Assembly (NCBI GenBank): GCA_002077065.1 | Contig: NAJO01000041.1 | Span: 339,565-403,564 of the forward strand | Reading direction: 5' to 3' | Length of the DNA: 64,000 nt | DNA from: Cryoendolithus antarcticus | Lineage: Eukaryota > Ascomycota > Dothideomycetes > Cladosporiales > Cladosporiaceae | Shown: positions 1-8,752 of the stretch, piece by piece | How the letters are laid out: each line of letters begins with the position of its first letter | How positions within the stretch are numbered: position 1 is the first letter of the stretch | The notes under the pieces: model-generated | What the model saw: the letters and a program-made list of their open reading frames with translations, nothing else | What the model was told of the DNA's origin: nothing | Database searches by the model: none | Program-made: the position numbers and the translations under genes

Positions 1-247
1 CAAGCAGACAATTGTAGTCGTCGGTGACGGCGCAGTGACTGTGACGTATGTCGTTGATAGTATTAACGTAGTCTCGATGACAGTGTGTACAGGACTCGCA
101 AAGGGGCCGGCGTCGTGTCTGCCCTTCGGCCTGAGTAACATTTCTCGCGTTAGGTCACCAACTCGATCGTTGGGTTGAAAGGACAGTCGTATGGGGTGCT
201 GGAAGTCCTTGCTGATCTCGGTCGGGCTACACAAACGCTAGGCAAGG
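1..247. other. Left edge, no gene seen
   Basis: I see no convincing coding frame, RNA gene or repeat in this stretch. It would be the 3' flank of the leftward frame that ends near position 248, and may belong to a gene outside the window. Confidence 0.4.
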
Positions 248-583
248 TCAATCATCCTCATGTATGTATCGCAGCGTCCGGCGCTGTACGTGTGAGGTCT
301 CGGCGTTTATGAACTCAATATCATCCATACTATCATCGAGTCCGCGAGCTCCGCTACGTTCTCTTCGCCTCTCAGCTTCATACCACGCCCAGTATCGACT
401 GCAAGAGAAAGTAACAAACAAGTTGACCACCCCAAAGGGAAACGCGAAAGCAACCAGCGCGCCAAAATGGAAATCCATACTCACCGCAACTATCACTCAA
501 AGTGCCCACGCGCCGACGAGTCCGACCGCGCACACGGCACACTCGTCAGATGCAGCACAGACTGCATGCGAGGGACTGGTCAT
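248..583 (-). other. Interrupted small membrane-protein frame
   Basis: Read leftward from an ATG at 583, one frame runs 28 codons to a TGA at 497-499 and then continues open for 82 codons to the stop at 248. The part after the TGA has a convincing transmembrane segment (GALVAFAFPFGVVNLFVTF), then a Trp/Tyr/Arg juxtamembrane stretch and an acidic tail. The part before it is Cys/Val rich and could be a first membrane segment. A typical intron (GTGAGT to TTGCAG, about 85 nt) can also be drawn inside the frame, but then the frames on either side do not join well. It could be a decayed gene, a gene with an unresolved exon structure, or chance. No family recognised. Confidence 0.3.
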
Positions 584-1082
584 CGCGACGAGTCGAAGCC
601 ACGTTATAGGGATGTGGAGTGTATGAGAGTCGTGTTTCAGATTTGGCGCTCTCGTACGAGGTTATGGATGGCGCCATAGACGTGCTCTGTTGCACGGACT
701 TGGCAGCGTGGAAGCGCTGAGACGGGAGGGGAATCGCTGATGGCGGCATCTACAATGGCGAAGAAGTCAAGGGCGATGAATTATGGGAATATGTACAAAT
801 ATTGTTGGGTAACGCGGTCGCGCGGTGGCGCTCGGGCCTGATACGTGAGAGCTTGGCACCGATGATGCCGAACATGGACCCATGAGTGAGGGCAACGCGT
901 GGGGTGCGTGATGCAAAGCGACCGGCTCGCCCATCCGTATAGTATATGTCTACATATGGTCAGGCCGTCATGCCAGCCAGAGAATCGCCCAAAGTAAACC
1001 CCAACGCCATGCTAGTCAAATTCACACACACCTTTGCGTTGAGCAGAGACAGCAACATCGCATCGTAAATCTCCCCCTGAAT
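584..1082. other. Intergenic stretch, nothing clear
   Basis: About 500 bases lie between the 3' end of the Mrs2-like gene and the interrupted leftward frame. A short leftward frame at 546-749 begins here but shows no family features. I see no RNA gene or repeat. Confidence 0.4.
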
Positions 1083-2828
1083 CTACCCTCTGACCACAGG
1101 CTGCCCGGCAGCCTCTTGTCGAGCCATCTTTAGCTGTTTAGCTCTCGCAGCCTGCTCAATGCGCCACTGCTTAATCGCCTCCCTGCCCTTGATGCCAGTG
1201 ACAGCCTCTCCAAGTCCTCTGGACGATCCACCTTCAGTGCCGGAAGCCTCAAGCTCTTTGAACGCTCCACGAGCAGGTAGTCTATGTCGATCGCTGCGAG
1301 GCTGTATCATTGATCCTCCATCGCCCCACATCCGGACTTTCTGCACTTTGCGCAGACGCCTCAATCCCCAGATCGTGGAGGCGATAGCCAGGACGGTGCA
1401 GAGTCCAGAGATGCCGGCGAAACCGAAGCTCGTCTCCTCGATGAAATTCTCGAGGTTCATGCCATACAGCGCTGCGATGAACATGCCCACGGTCGTGCCG
1501 AGGGTAAGTATGCTAAACTTCAGGTCCAGCAACATAAGCGCGTTGCGGTTGGCGTCCAGAATCGCGCGGATGATCTCTTCTGTGTTCTTGATCGACGTGA
1601 CCAAATTCGAGCTGATCTGCACGATTTCATCTGCGACCTTGTGATAAGATTCCAGCAGCAGCTCCACCTCTTCATGGTTGTCCTCTTCCCGCACTACGCC
1701 CTGTGCCTTCTCGGTGAGATACATGTCCTGCAGGTCATCGTCCTCTTCGAGCAGGTTGTCTATAGCATCTCTCACAAGCCTTGCTCTTTGCTCAAACGTA
1801 CTCAGCTTCTTCGAGTACACCAATAGATGCCTCAGCTTATCCCGATCAATATCCTCTTCCAGCTCCCTCAGCACTCTCATAACCGGATCCCTAACCCCCT
1901 CGAACTCGCTCTCCAGTCCTGTAGTGACCGATATAAGGACCGCCTCCAGCGCCCTAAACTCATACGGCAGCGCCCCTCCAGCCGTAGTAGAAGTCTGCTT
2001 CTGCCTCAACTTCCCCTCCAAATCATACATAAACAAACTCTGCGCATACGAGTCCGTACTCCCATACACATCAAACACCAACACCCTATTATACTTGATC
2101 AAACACCGTATATGCAGCAGATTAAGCAATATCGCGCTCGGCCGCACCAGTATATGCGGCAGCACTGAGCTATCGATCTTGCGCAGATCTCGAGGAAGGA
2201 GAGAGTACTTGGCTATGAGCTCGTGTTTGCGGAACTCGCCGTTTACCAGCACGACATTCCCGCCTTCGTCGAATTCGGTGCAGCGGAGTTTGAGATCGTT
2301 GCTGGGTTTTGTAATGCGGCCGCCGAGGCCGGGGCTATCGTCGAAGGCGCTTTGGAGGGGCGGAAGGTCTTCGCTGCGGTAGTGGTCGTTGTTCTCGGAG
2401 CGGGGCTCGGTGCGCATGCGTCGCCAGAAGGTCTCGCGAAGGGTGGAGGAGGTCGATATCGGTCGTGTTGGGCATCTCCGCTGCGCCGTTGGGATAGTGG
2501 GCTGCTTCGTCGACCATCGCGCACAAGACTGCGCTATTCTATCGTGGTTCGTTGGGCGTGTGGATTGTACTGCGAGGAGGCGTTCGGTACTGTATGATCT
2601 GATGGCCTGTCTTGAGGTCCGAGAGCAGACTTGGTTGCATGATTGCTCGCGCAGTTGGCATCGCAAGAAGTGCAGGAGCGATGCTGATGGCGCAGACAGA
2701 CCATCGAGCGTCCGCATCACTCGAGCTCGGGGGATTGTAAGGAAGCTTACTATTTGGTCCACGGCTTTGAGTGCCATAAATCTATCTTCAACTCTTGCCC
2801 GAATCTTGCCCATCGTCCGTGCACCCAC
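1083..2828 (-). CDS. MRS2: Mitochondrial magnesium channel, Mrs2/Lpe10 type
   Basis: This is a CorA-family Mg2+ channel of the mitochondrial inner membrane. The 581-residue frame has a long basic, Ser/Arg-rich N-terminus that looks like a presequence, a central alpha/beta and coiled-coil region (about 190-440), and two C-terminal membrane segments. The first membrane segment ends in the diagnostic YGMN motif (about residues 478-481), which forms the selectivity filter in this family. A basic Arg/Lys stretch follows the second membrane segment, as usual for Mrs2. The true start may be the internal Met at 2717, since MRTLDGLSAPSASLLHF is a better import signal than the more upstream start. No intron is needed. 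Fungi often carry two paralogues (Mrs2 and Lpe10) and I cannot say which this is. Confidence 0.9.
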   Translation of the reverse strand: MGARTMGKIRARVEDRFMALKAVDQIVSFLTIPRARVMRTLDGLSAPSASLLHFLRCQLREQSCNQVCSRTSRQAIRSYSTERLLAVQSTRPTNHDRIAQSCARWSTKQPTIPTAQRRCPTRPISTSSTLRETFWRRMRTEPRSENNDHYRSEDLPPLQSAFDDSPGLGGRITKPSNDLKLRCTEFDEGGNVVLVNGEFRKHELIAKYSLLPRDLRKIDSSVLPHILVRPSAILLNLLHIRCLIKYNRVLVFDVYGSTDSYAQSLFMYDLEGKLRQKQTSTTAGGALPYEFRALEAVLISVTTGLESEFEGVRDPVMRVLRELEEDIDRDKLRHLLVYSKKLSTFEQRARLVRDAIDNLLEEDDDLQDMYLTEKAQGVVREEDNHEEVELLLESYHKVADEIVQISSNLVTSIKNTEEIIRAILDANRNALMLLDLKFSILTLGTTVGMFIAALYGMNLENFIEETSFGFAGISGLCTVLAIASTIWGLRRLRKVQKVRMWGDGGSMIQPRSDRHRLPARGAFKELEASGTEGGSSRGLGEAVTGIKGREAIKQWRIEQAARAKQLKMARQEAAGQPVVRG

Positions 2829-2971
2829 GTGGAAACCTTATTTTGAGACATCATGTTGTTCACAAAACGTCAGTCGACCTGTTGCTATACGACAACAATA
2901 ATGCAATAACGATCGTGACATACAAAACCTCGCTCCGCAGACTGCCACCTCTACCTGCTAGGCATTTAACG

Positions 2972-4473
2972 CTACCAATACTCGCCCGGCCCAACAGGCA
3001 CTACATACTTCTCCCAATGCCTCTTCGTGTTCGCTGCTTTCCACACATCAATACCTCCCGCCGCGCCATGCCTGTCAACCTTCCAATGTCTCGACTTCAC
3101 ATTCGCCAGCACAATGTCTAGAAACGCTTTCAACTGGGGTGCATGATCATGACTGCACGTATTCACGCCCAGCTGCAGCAGGCCATCGTGCTTCTCTGAC
3201 GGCGTTCCGTCACTCAAATTCGCGTGACCCGTGGGGTCATGATATCTGTCCGGGAACTCAAACGGAAGCACCAGAGAGAAGCTGTCTTCGAGTGGGTAAG
3301 ACGACTCCCGCTCGCAGGCTAGCAGGTACAGTCCGCACTGACATGGGATCGACTGCTGACCATATATCTGCCCTGGACCAGTACGATGTTCTGCGTCGAC
3401 GACGTCATCACCGGCGAACAAGAGGATGTTGGGGGTGTCATAGCAGCGGCCAACGCGAGCCTGCTGGGCAAAGATCTGTGGATCTTGTATGCGGAGCCCA
3501 GGCGCGATGAATTCGAAACGCGGTTTCCGCGCGTGTGTGAGAAACTCGCGTGCGAAACCGATGGGTAACCCCGCTGTGCTCAGGCTTGACCATGGTAGGA
3601 GCTGTTCGGTTGCGTCAGACTCGCCGAGACCCATCTTCTGCTCGATGCAGGTCACCACAGCATCCCACGTGGCTAGTGTGCGGGAGATGTCGTCCACTGT
3701 GTACGACTGGATCGTCCACGGATCATCATCAGCCAGACATCGTCGGACGCCAGTCTTGGGATCCAACTTTGGACCATAGAATTGCTGTATGAAGTTCTCT
3801 CGTACGATTTGGTGCCATTCTCTGCCTACGTCGTCCGGCATGGCAACGACCTTGCGACACAGGACCATCTCAATCCATACTGTGAGTACAGATTCGAACG
3901 GACGCCACGGCTGTTCCGGGTCAGGCTTGAGCTCATGGCAGATGTCGAAGTGCATGATAGCCTTGTGTACTGTCTGATCGTAGCTGCGACGGTAGTAGAT
4001 CAGCCACTATGCTGTCCCTGGGAGTCATACTGCACACTCACACGAGACCGTCAGCCTTGCTCGCGTGTCCCATCAGCGTCTGATACAGCGTAAGTGCCCT
4101 ATCATCTCCATCTGGCCAGCAGTAATCATGCCAATCCTCCCAGCATTGAAGAGTAGACACGTATACGAAGAAGTTCATCTTCTGATCTTTAAACCCCCAC
4201 GTATCTTCAAGAGTAAGTGCAGTAGCGAGGAACGCGCGAACGGACGGATGGGCAGCACGATTGGAGTCAGACTCTATGTCAATCAGCGGTCGTGCTATAC
4301 GGTCGAAGTCTGCCGCGTCCCGACCAGAGGTGGACTCAGCCATGCTTGAGGATTGCGTCATGTAGTGTAGCGCAGCGCTCATGATCCATGCCATCGAAAT
4401 CTTCGCGCGGGGGATGCTCGTAAGTCACCATGAAAGGTTGAGCATTTTGGAGGATTTTCAAGTAGTCGGCCAT
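2972..4473 (-). CDS. Hypothetical protein, probable frameshift near the 5' end
   Basis: I do not recognise this family. The best model joins a 5' frame starting at ATG 4473, a second frame covering 4044-4394, an intron at 3974-4043 (GTGTGA to ATCAG, 70 nt, joining in frame), and a 3' exon 2972-3973. The first frame (MADYLKILQNAQPF...) hits a TGA at 4336-4338, while the second frame, shifted by one base, continues with protein-like sequence. No intron of credible length joins them, so a one-base indel or sequencing error is likely. If only the downstream part is used, translation would start at 4394. The product is acidic and rich in Trp, His and Cys, with no signal peptide or membrane segment. 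It may be a recent pseudogene. Confidence 0.5.
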
Positions 4474-5351
4474 CTCGAACGCCAGGCCCTCGAAGCATAC
4501 AGGTCAGCCAGCAAGCGGCGAATTCACATCCTTAAAGCGCGAACGTGTCAATCATGTCGAAACCCACATCCGGCTTCCTAGTGACCGTGTTGCCTATAGT
4601 AATATGGGTCGCCGTCCGCTTGTTCCACGTGGCGCTATGCTGCCTATCCCATACGACGAAGTGGCACAGCACTACGACGACATCGGTGCATAGTCTGACG
4701 GCTTCCATTGGCGAGAGGTAGTGAGCTCAATGGCATCTCGTGTCATCTGCCGCAACGCTGATTTACTGTCGTGCGTCAGGACAAGTGTTGCACGAGTGCA
4801 AACGACCTTTGATAGAAAGTGACCAGTATTTTGGAAATGTTCACATCTGGAATGAGCGTTCGAACAAGATGAAATTCAAATTGTGCGATAATGCGCGCGG
4901 TGTACTCGTAGGTGCTCGTCAGACGTCCGAAGATTAGTGGTCGGTATCGTCGACAAACACTATCATTGATTGAAGTGCATAGAAGCGCTTCGTGGCCGTA
5001 AGGAGGGAGTACCGTCTCGACGAGTTATGTGATTCTTGCGACTTGGGATTGACTCAGGGTTAGGGTTGATCCTTCGCTGGCGAGAAAGAATGGGATACCT
5101 TACCTGTGTGCGATAGACGAGACACGAAAGGAGTGAGAAGACTTAGGGGCAAGACCGAGTGGACCCTTGCATTCAAATGCACATACGTGACCCAAACCAA
5201 CAGGACATCCGAGCACTTTGGATGTCCATCTATCCAAATTCCCCTCGCTAACCCCGTTAGATGCCCACACATGCCCCTACTCCGCGCTGAATGTCAGTCC
5301 GGCTTGCTCACTTGGTTCTCCTGCCACTGGTTGGTTCCTTCCTACCTCCTC
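4474..5351. other. Intergenic, nothing clear
   Basis: Nearly 900 bases lie between the hypothetical gene and the 3' end of the Elongin-A-like gene. A 57-codon leftward frame (about 4535-4708) and a few others occur but have no recognisable features. I see no RNA gene or repeat. Confidence 0.4.
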
Positions 5352-6551
5352 TCACACTCTCCCCTTCTTGGCCGGCATGAAGATGTCCACCTGCCTCTTA
5401 CGCTTCGGCTGTATCCCAGCCCTGGGTGACAAAACTGCCGGGCTCAAGCTTCTCCCACCGGTGCCCCGGCTCATCCCGGGACTACTCGCAGTTGTAGGAG
5501 GCGATGGCGGGAGCTGTAGATGATCTGATGGGTACTGGAGGCCTGGGCTGTCGGCCGTGCTCGCTGGTGATGGCAGAGCAATCGGATAGCGCGGCAGCGG
5601 CCGAGCTGGCGGCTTCGATGGTAGTATATCACGCCTCGGTGGCGATGACTCGACAGATGCTGCTGGCCTGGCGACGGTCTGAGTGCTCATATGTGTCGAT
5701 GTCGGTGCTCGTCCGGCCGAAGCTTCAGACACAGTCTTCCTGGCCGGCTGCGTCAAGTTCCTCAACCTCTGCTCCGTCTCGCGCATTTGCTGCAGTCTCG
5801 CAGCGTCCAGCGCGGTATCAGTGGCCGATCGCTTTCCCACCGGCGCGAACACCTTCCGGATCTCAGTCTTCGGCTCTGCAATCCTCTTGATAGCCTCGGC
5901 AGCTCTCTTCGCAGCCGCCGTGACCTCATTGTTATAGTCCGGCCGCATGCTCTTTGGCGCGACTAGAATCTGCGTCTTCCCACTTGGAATGCCGGTCTTT
6001 GCAAAAATCTGCATGTGAGGTTTCTGCTGCTGGGCTCGGGCTACCACCGATCGTTTGATCGCTTGCAGTGGTCGAGCCGAACTCGAGGCTCCTGTAGCAT
6101 GCTGATTGCCTCTTGTGTTCAGTACACCATCGACGAATATAGCCTGCTTCGCTGGCCTTGCAATGACCTTGTTGACGAACATCGTCGATCCCTTCTCCTC
6201 CTTCAGTCCCAGTAACGTCTTCTGCAATGTGTCTTCAGCACTCTTCTTCTTCGCCTCCTCTTCTTTCCTCAGCTTCCGGTAGACCTTGTGCCATGATCTC
6301 GGGTTCTTTGGGAACAGCATCTTCTTTTTCCCGTCCGGGATGTCCCGGACGATGAACGCTTGCCATAGTGGAGCAGACTTATCGGCGATGTGCGGGCTGT
6401 TGGTCTCGATCTTCAACAGGTGGTCGGGGTTGTCTATGCGCCTCAGTATGGGCTCGAGGAGCTCGTAGGGAGTGTCGCCGACGTCTTCGATGCGGGATAG
6501 CGTGCGGATCGCGGCGCGCTGGGCCATAAGGGCGAGAGATGAGACAGGCAT
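5352..6551 (-). CDS. ELA1: Elongin-A-like protein
   Basis: Elongin A is the substrate-receptor subunit of an elongin/cullin ubiquitin ligase that acts on stalled RNA polymerase II. The N-terminal 130 residues match the Elongin-A fold: an F-box-like segment (PYELLEPILRRIDNPDHLL), then SPHIADKSAPLWQAFIVRD, and a basic FPKNPRSWHKVYRKLRKEEE helix. The remaining two thirds are low-complexity, rich in Ala, Pro, Ser and Arg, ending in a basic KRKRQVDIFMPAKKGRV tail that could be a nuclear signal. I start at 6551 (MPVSSLALM); an upstream Met at 6614 is in frame but adds non-family sequence. The length is about 399 residues. It is divergently arranged with the THO7 gene. Confidence 0.8.
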   Translation of the reverse strand: MPVSSLALMAQRAAIRTLSRIEDVGDTPYELLEPILRRIDNPDHLLKIETNSPHIADKSAPLWQAFIVRDIPDGKKKMLFPKNPRSWHKVYRKLRKEEEAKKKSAEDTLQKTLLGLKEEKGSTMFVNKVIARPAKQAIFVDGVLNTRGNQHATGASSSARPLQAIKRSVVARAQQQKPHMQIFAKTGIPSGKTQILVAPKSMRPDYNNEVTAAAKRAAEAIKRIAEPKTEIRKVFAPVGKRSATDTALDAARLQQMRETEQRLRNLTQPARKTVSEASAGRAPTSTHMSTQTVARPAASVESSPPRRDILPSKPPARPLPRYPIALPSPASTADSPGLQYPSDHLQLPPSPPTTASSPGMSRGTGGRSLSPAVLSPRAGIQPKRKRQVDIFMPAKKGRV

Positions 6552-6970
6552 GGCGCTAGTCTCAAGGTGAGGTCTGCTTGCGCGTGATATGTGTGATCTG
6601 GGGATTATGCACAAGTGCAGTCAAGGTCGGACGTGAACAAAGGAGTGTGTGTGGTCAGGTCGGGTCCGAGATCTGAAGTGGTATGTGGAGGGAACAATAA
6701 GAGAGGAACATGGTTTGTTATAGACGCGTCAGGTACGTGTGGAGCTTTGTACGGGATTGTGAGGACGCTACAAGAGAAGGCAGTGAGGTCCAGGATGACC
6801 CAATGCATTCGAGCTGACCAAGTGCTAAGCTTTGAGGCGCTCGGGCCGTGTCGATCATCCGGCAACCGATCTGAAGTGACGCCGGAAGTAAGTGCAATTG
6901 CACTGCATGTATCTGGCCTCCTGGGAGCACCGCCGAGGTGCAAGTCCTCCACTAAGCACATCCACGCAGC
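6552..6970. promoter_or_regulatory. Divergent promoter between ELA1 and THO7
   Basis: This 419-bp spacer must carry both promoters and 5' UTRs because the flanking genes diverge. I see no convincing coding sequence in it and no motif I would name. Confidence 0.5.
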
Positions 6971-8041
6971 ATGGCTTCCTTGAACTATGGCTTCCTGCCA
7001 CCAGCTGAAGAGGACGCACTGCACGCCAGTCGCCTGCTAGCAATCGAAGAGCGACCTTTCCAACGCGTAACCCGCAGACTCCTAGATCGCGACTCACTCC
7101 TCCGCACAGTGCCGGCCCAGCTTCTGACCCCTCCACCAGAAGGCGGAGACCAGGATGAGATAGCCATTGATCAAGATCTCAGCGATAAAGATGCACAGAA
7201 GAGGCAGACATTCCTCGAGGAAGTTCTGCTGGACTTCGCCAACCTGGAGAGCAGCATCACGCGCATCCAACTCATTCACGACTCGAACATCCGTGAGCGT
7301 GAGCGCTATGCAGAGGCAAAGCAGAAGATAGAGATAGATTCACGAAAAGTGCGGGAGAGCACGCTTGAGCTCCGCACCTCCTTGATAGAAGCTCAAAAGG
7401 TACTCCAATTGCGCAAAGGCTACGACGAGCTTGCGCTCAAGGTGCTAGCAGACAGGAAGCTCAAGTCACGCGAAGAGGCAAGCAATGACATCGCTGCACT
7501 GGAGAAGGAGATCGAGGAGCTGGAGGCGGAGAGCAAGGGGGTAGATGGATTGTGGATTGGCAGGAAGGAGCAGTTTGAGAAGATCGTGCATGAGGGTGAG
7601 GTGATGCGAACAATCATCAAGAGTATCAAGGAGCCTGAAGAAGTGGATGCTGAGGAGGGTGATGAGGATGAGGCTATGGACGGTGTCGATGGACCGGAGG
7701 ACCGCAGTAGACTGGGATCGCCTGCTGTTGGAGGAATGACACCGCGGCCCAGATCTGGCGGTGCGACACCTCTAGCGGACGACGAGGATATCGCGCAAGG
7801 TGACGCGACGCCACTGCGCGTGGCTGATGATGACTCGAGTCTGCCCAGCGATCGGCCACACAACAAGTTTCTCGATGTGGTGGGCGGCACGCGAAGTTCG
7901 TCCCACGCTGCGAGTCCATCCAGAGTGGCGGACATCGAGATGGAGGAGAGCAGTGCTACAGAGCTGGAGGCTCCGCAGCTCAATTTTGCAGTAGAGGCAG
8001 AGGCAGGGATCCCAGCAGATCAGGAGATGGACGAGTCCTGA
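6971..8041 (+). CDS. THO7: THO complex subunit 7
   Basis: THO couples transcription elongation to mRNA export in the nucleus. The 356-residue protein has the Tho7/Mft1 domain at about residues 20-215. It opens with a Leu/Arg-rich segment (RVTRRLLDRDSLLRTV), followed by a long coiled coil (about 75-210) containing LRKGYDELALKVLADRKL, typical of the family. The C-terminal 140 residues are acidic and Ser/Pro/Thr-rich, probably disordered. The start is the first Met after the divergent promoter and fits the family's short N-terminus. The gene converges on tubulin cofactor A, with only 13 bases between the two stop codons, so the transcripts must overlap. Confidence 0.85.
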   Translation: MASLNYGFLPPAEEDALHASRLLAIEERPFQRVTRRLLDRDSLLRTVPAQLLTPPPEGGDQDEIAIDQDLSDKDAQKRQTFLEEVLLDFANLESSITRIQLIHDSNIRERERYAEAKQKIEIDSRKVRESTLELRTSLIEAQKVLQLRKGYDELALKVLADRKLKSREEASNDIAALEKEIEELEAESKGVDGLWIGRKEQFEKIVHEGEVMRTIIKSIKEPEEVDAEEGDEDEAMDGVDGPEDRSRLGSPAVGGMTPRPRSGGATPLADDEDIAQGDATPLRVADDDSSLPSDRPHNKFLDVVGGTRSSSHAASPSRVADIEMEESSATELEAPQLNFAVEAEAGIPADQEMDES

Positions 8042-8054
8042 CGTGGTAGCGCTT

Positions 8055-8522
8055 TCATGCTGCTTCGTTGAGTATGGTCGATGCGCCGGCCAACGCCTCT
8101 TTGGCCTTGGTCACTTCTTCAGGCGTCGCATCACTGCTCGAGTCCTGGCGGACAGTATTAGTAGCCATCTAGACCCGTACATGCGATGTGTGACCAACCA
8201 GTTGTGTCTGCAGCCTACTTTGCCCGTCCTCGATCTTTATCTTCAGCTGAGGGAACATTGCCTTCGTCTCCTCCAGTGCACGTTTCTGAACGCTGAAATT
8301 AGCCTCGATATCGATAGGCTCCATGCGGCATGTCAGCGACAGACTCACCTCCTGCTTCAACACGAACTCAGCGTTGTCTTCTTCATGCTCACCAATGTCC
8401 CCAGATTCGAGCTTGGCAATCCGAGCCTGCTGCTGGGAAGACTCTTTGTGGTAGCTGCCGACTTCCTTGACCAGTCTGTTCAATGAGGATGTCGCGATGC
8501 TGATCTGGGATGGAGCAGGCAT
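8055..8522 (-). CDS. TBCA: Tubulin-folding cofactor A
   Basis: Cofactor A (Rbl2 in yeast) captures beta-tubulin folding intermediates. I read three exons: 8349-8522, 8199-8285 and 8055-8144, with introns of 63 nt (GTGAGT to TTCAG) and 54 nt (GTTGGT to GCCAG, with a TACTAAT branch-like sequence). The spliced product is 116 residues, the usual size. It begins MPAPSQISIATSSLNRLVKE, continues into KRALEETKAMFPQLKIKIED, and ends EEVTKAKEALAGASTILNEAA, all typical of this three-helix protein. The last exon is invisible without splicing. The first intron is in frame and stop-free, so its retention would insert 21 residues. The gene is divergent from MCM4 and convergent with THO7. Confidence 0.88.
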
Positions 8523-8752
8523 GATGCTCTTGCCGGGGCGTGAATGTAGGGCGTGAGAGAGTCGCGTATCGTCGCTAATATTCTGGTAGTCTGAGGTTCA
8601 TCCATAGTGGGGGCATTAAGCGAAGTGCCTGCATTAGCGCGAACGCGAGAAACGAAAGAGCGCGTCGCGCGTCTGCGACACCCTCCGACCACAGTCTGGA
8701 AGTACCATACCGCCAAAGAAAGCTGTCACAGAGTACATCGTACAACGACAAC
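8523..8752. promoter_or_regulatory. Divergent TBCA/MCM4 promoter with MCB-like elements
   Basis: The 230-bp spacer holds three ACGCG pentamers within 30 bp (8643-8647, and on the minus strand at 8661-8665 and 8668-8672), next to an AACGAAA. ACGCG is the core of the MCB element bound by MBF in G1/S control of replication genes in yeasts. They lie 81-110 bp upstream of the MCM4 ATG. Use by this fungus is inferred. Confidence 0.5.
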
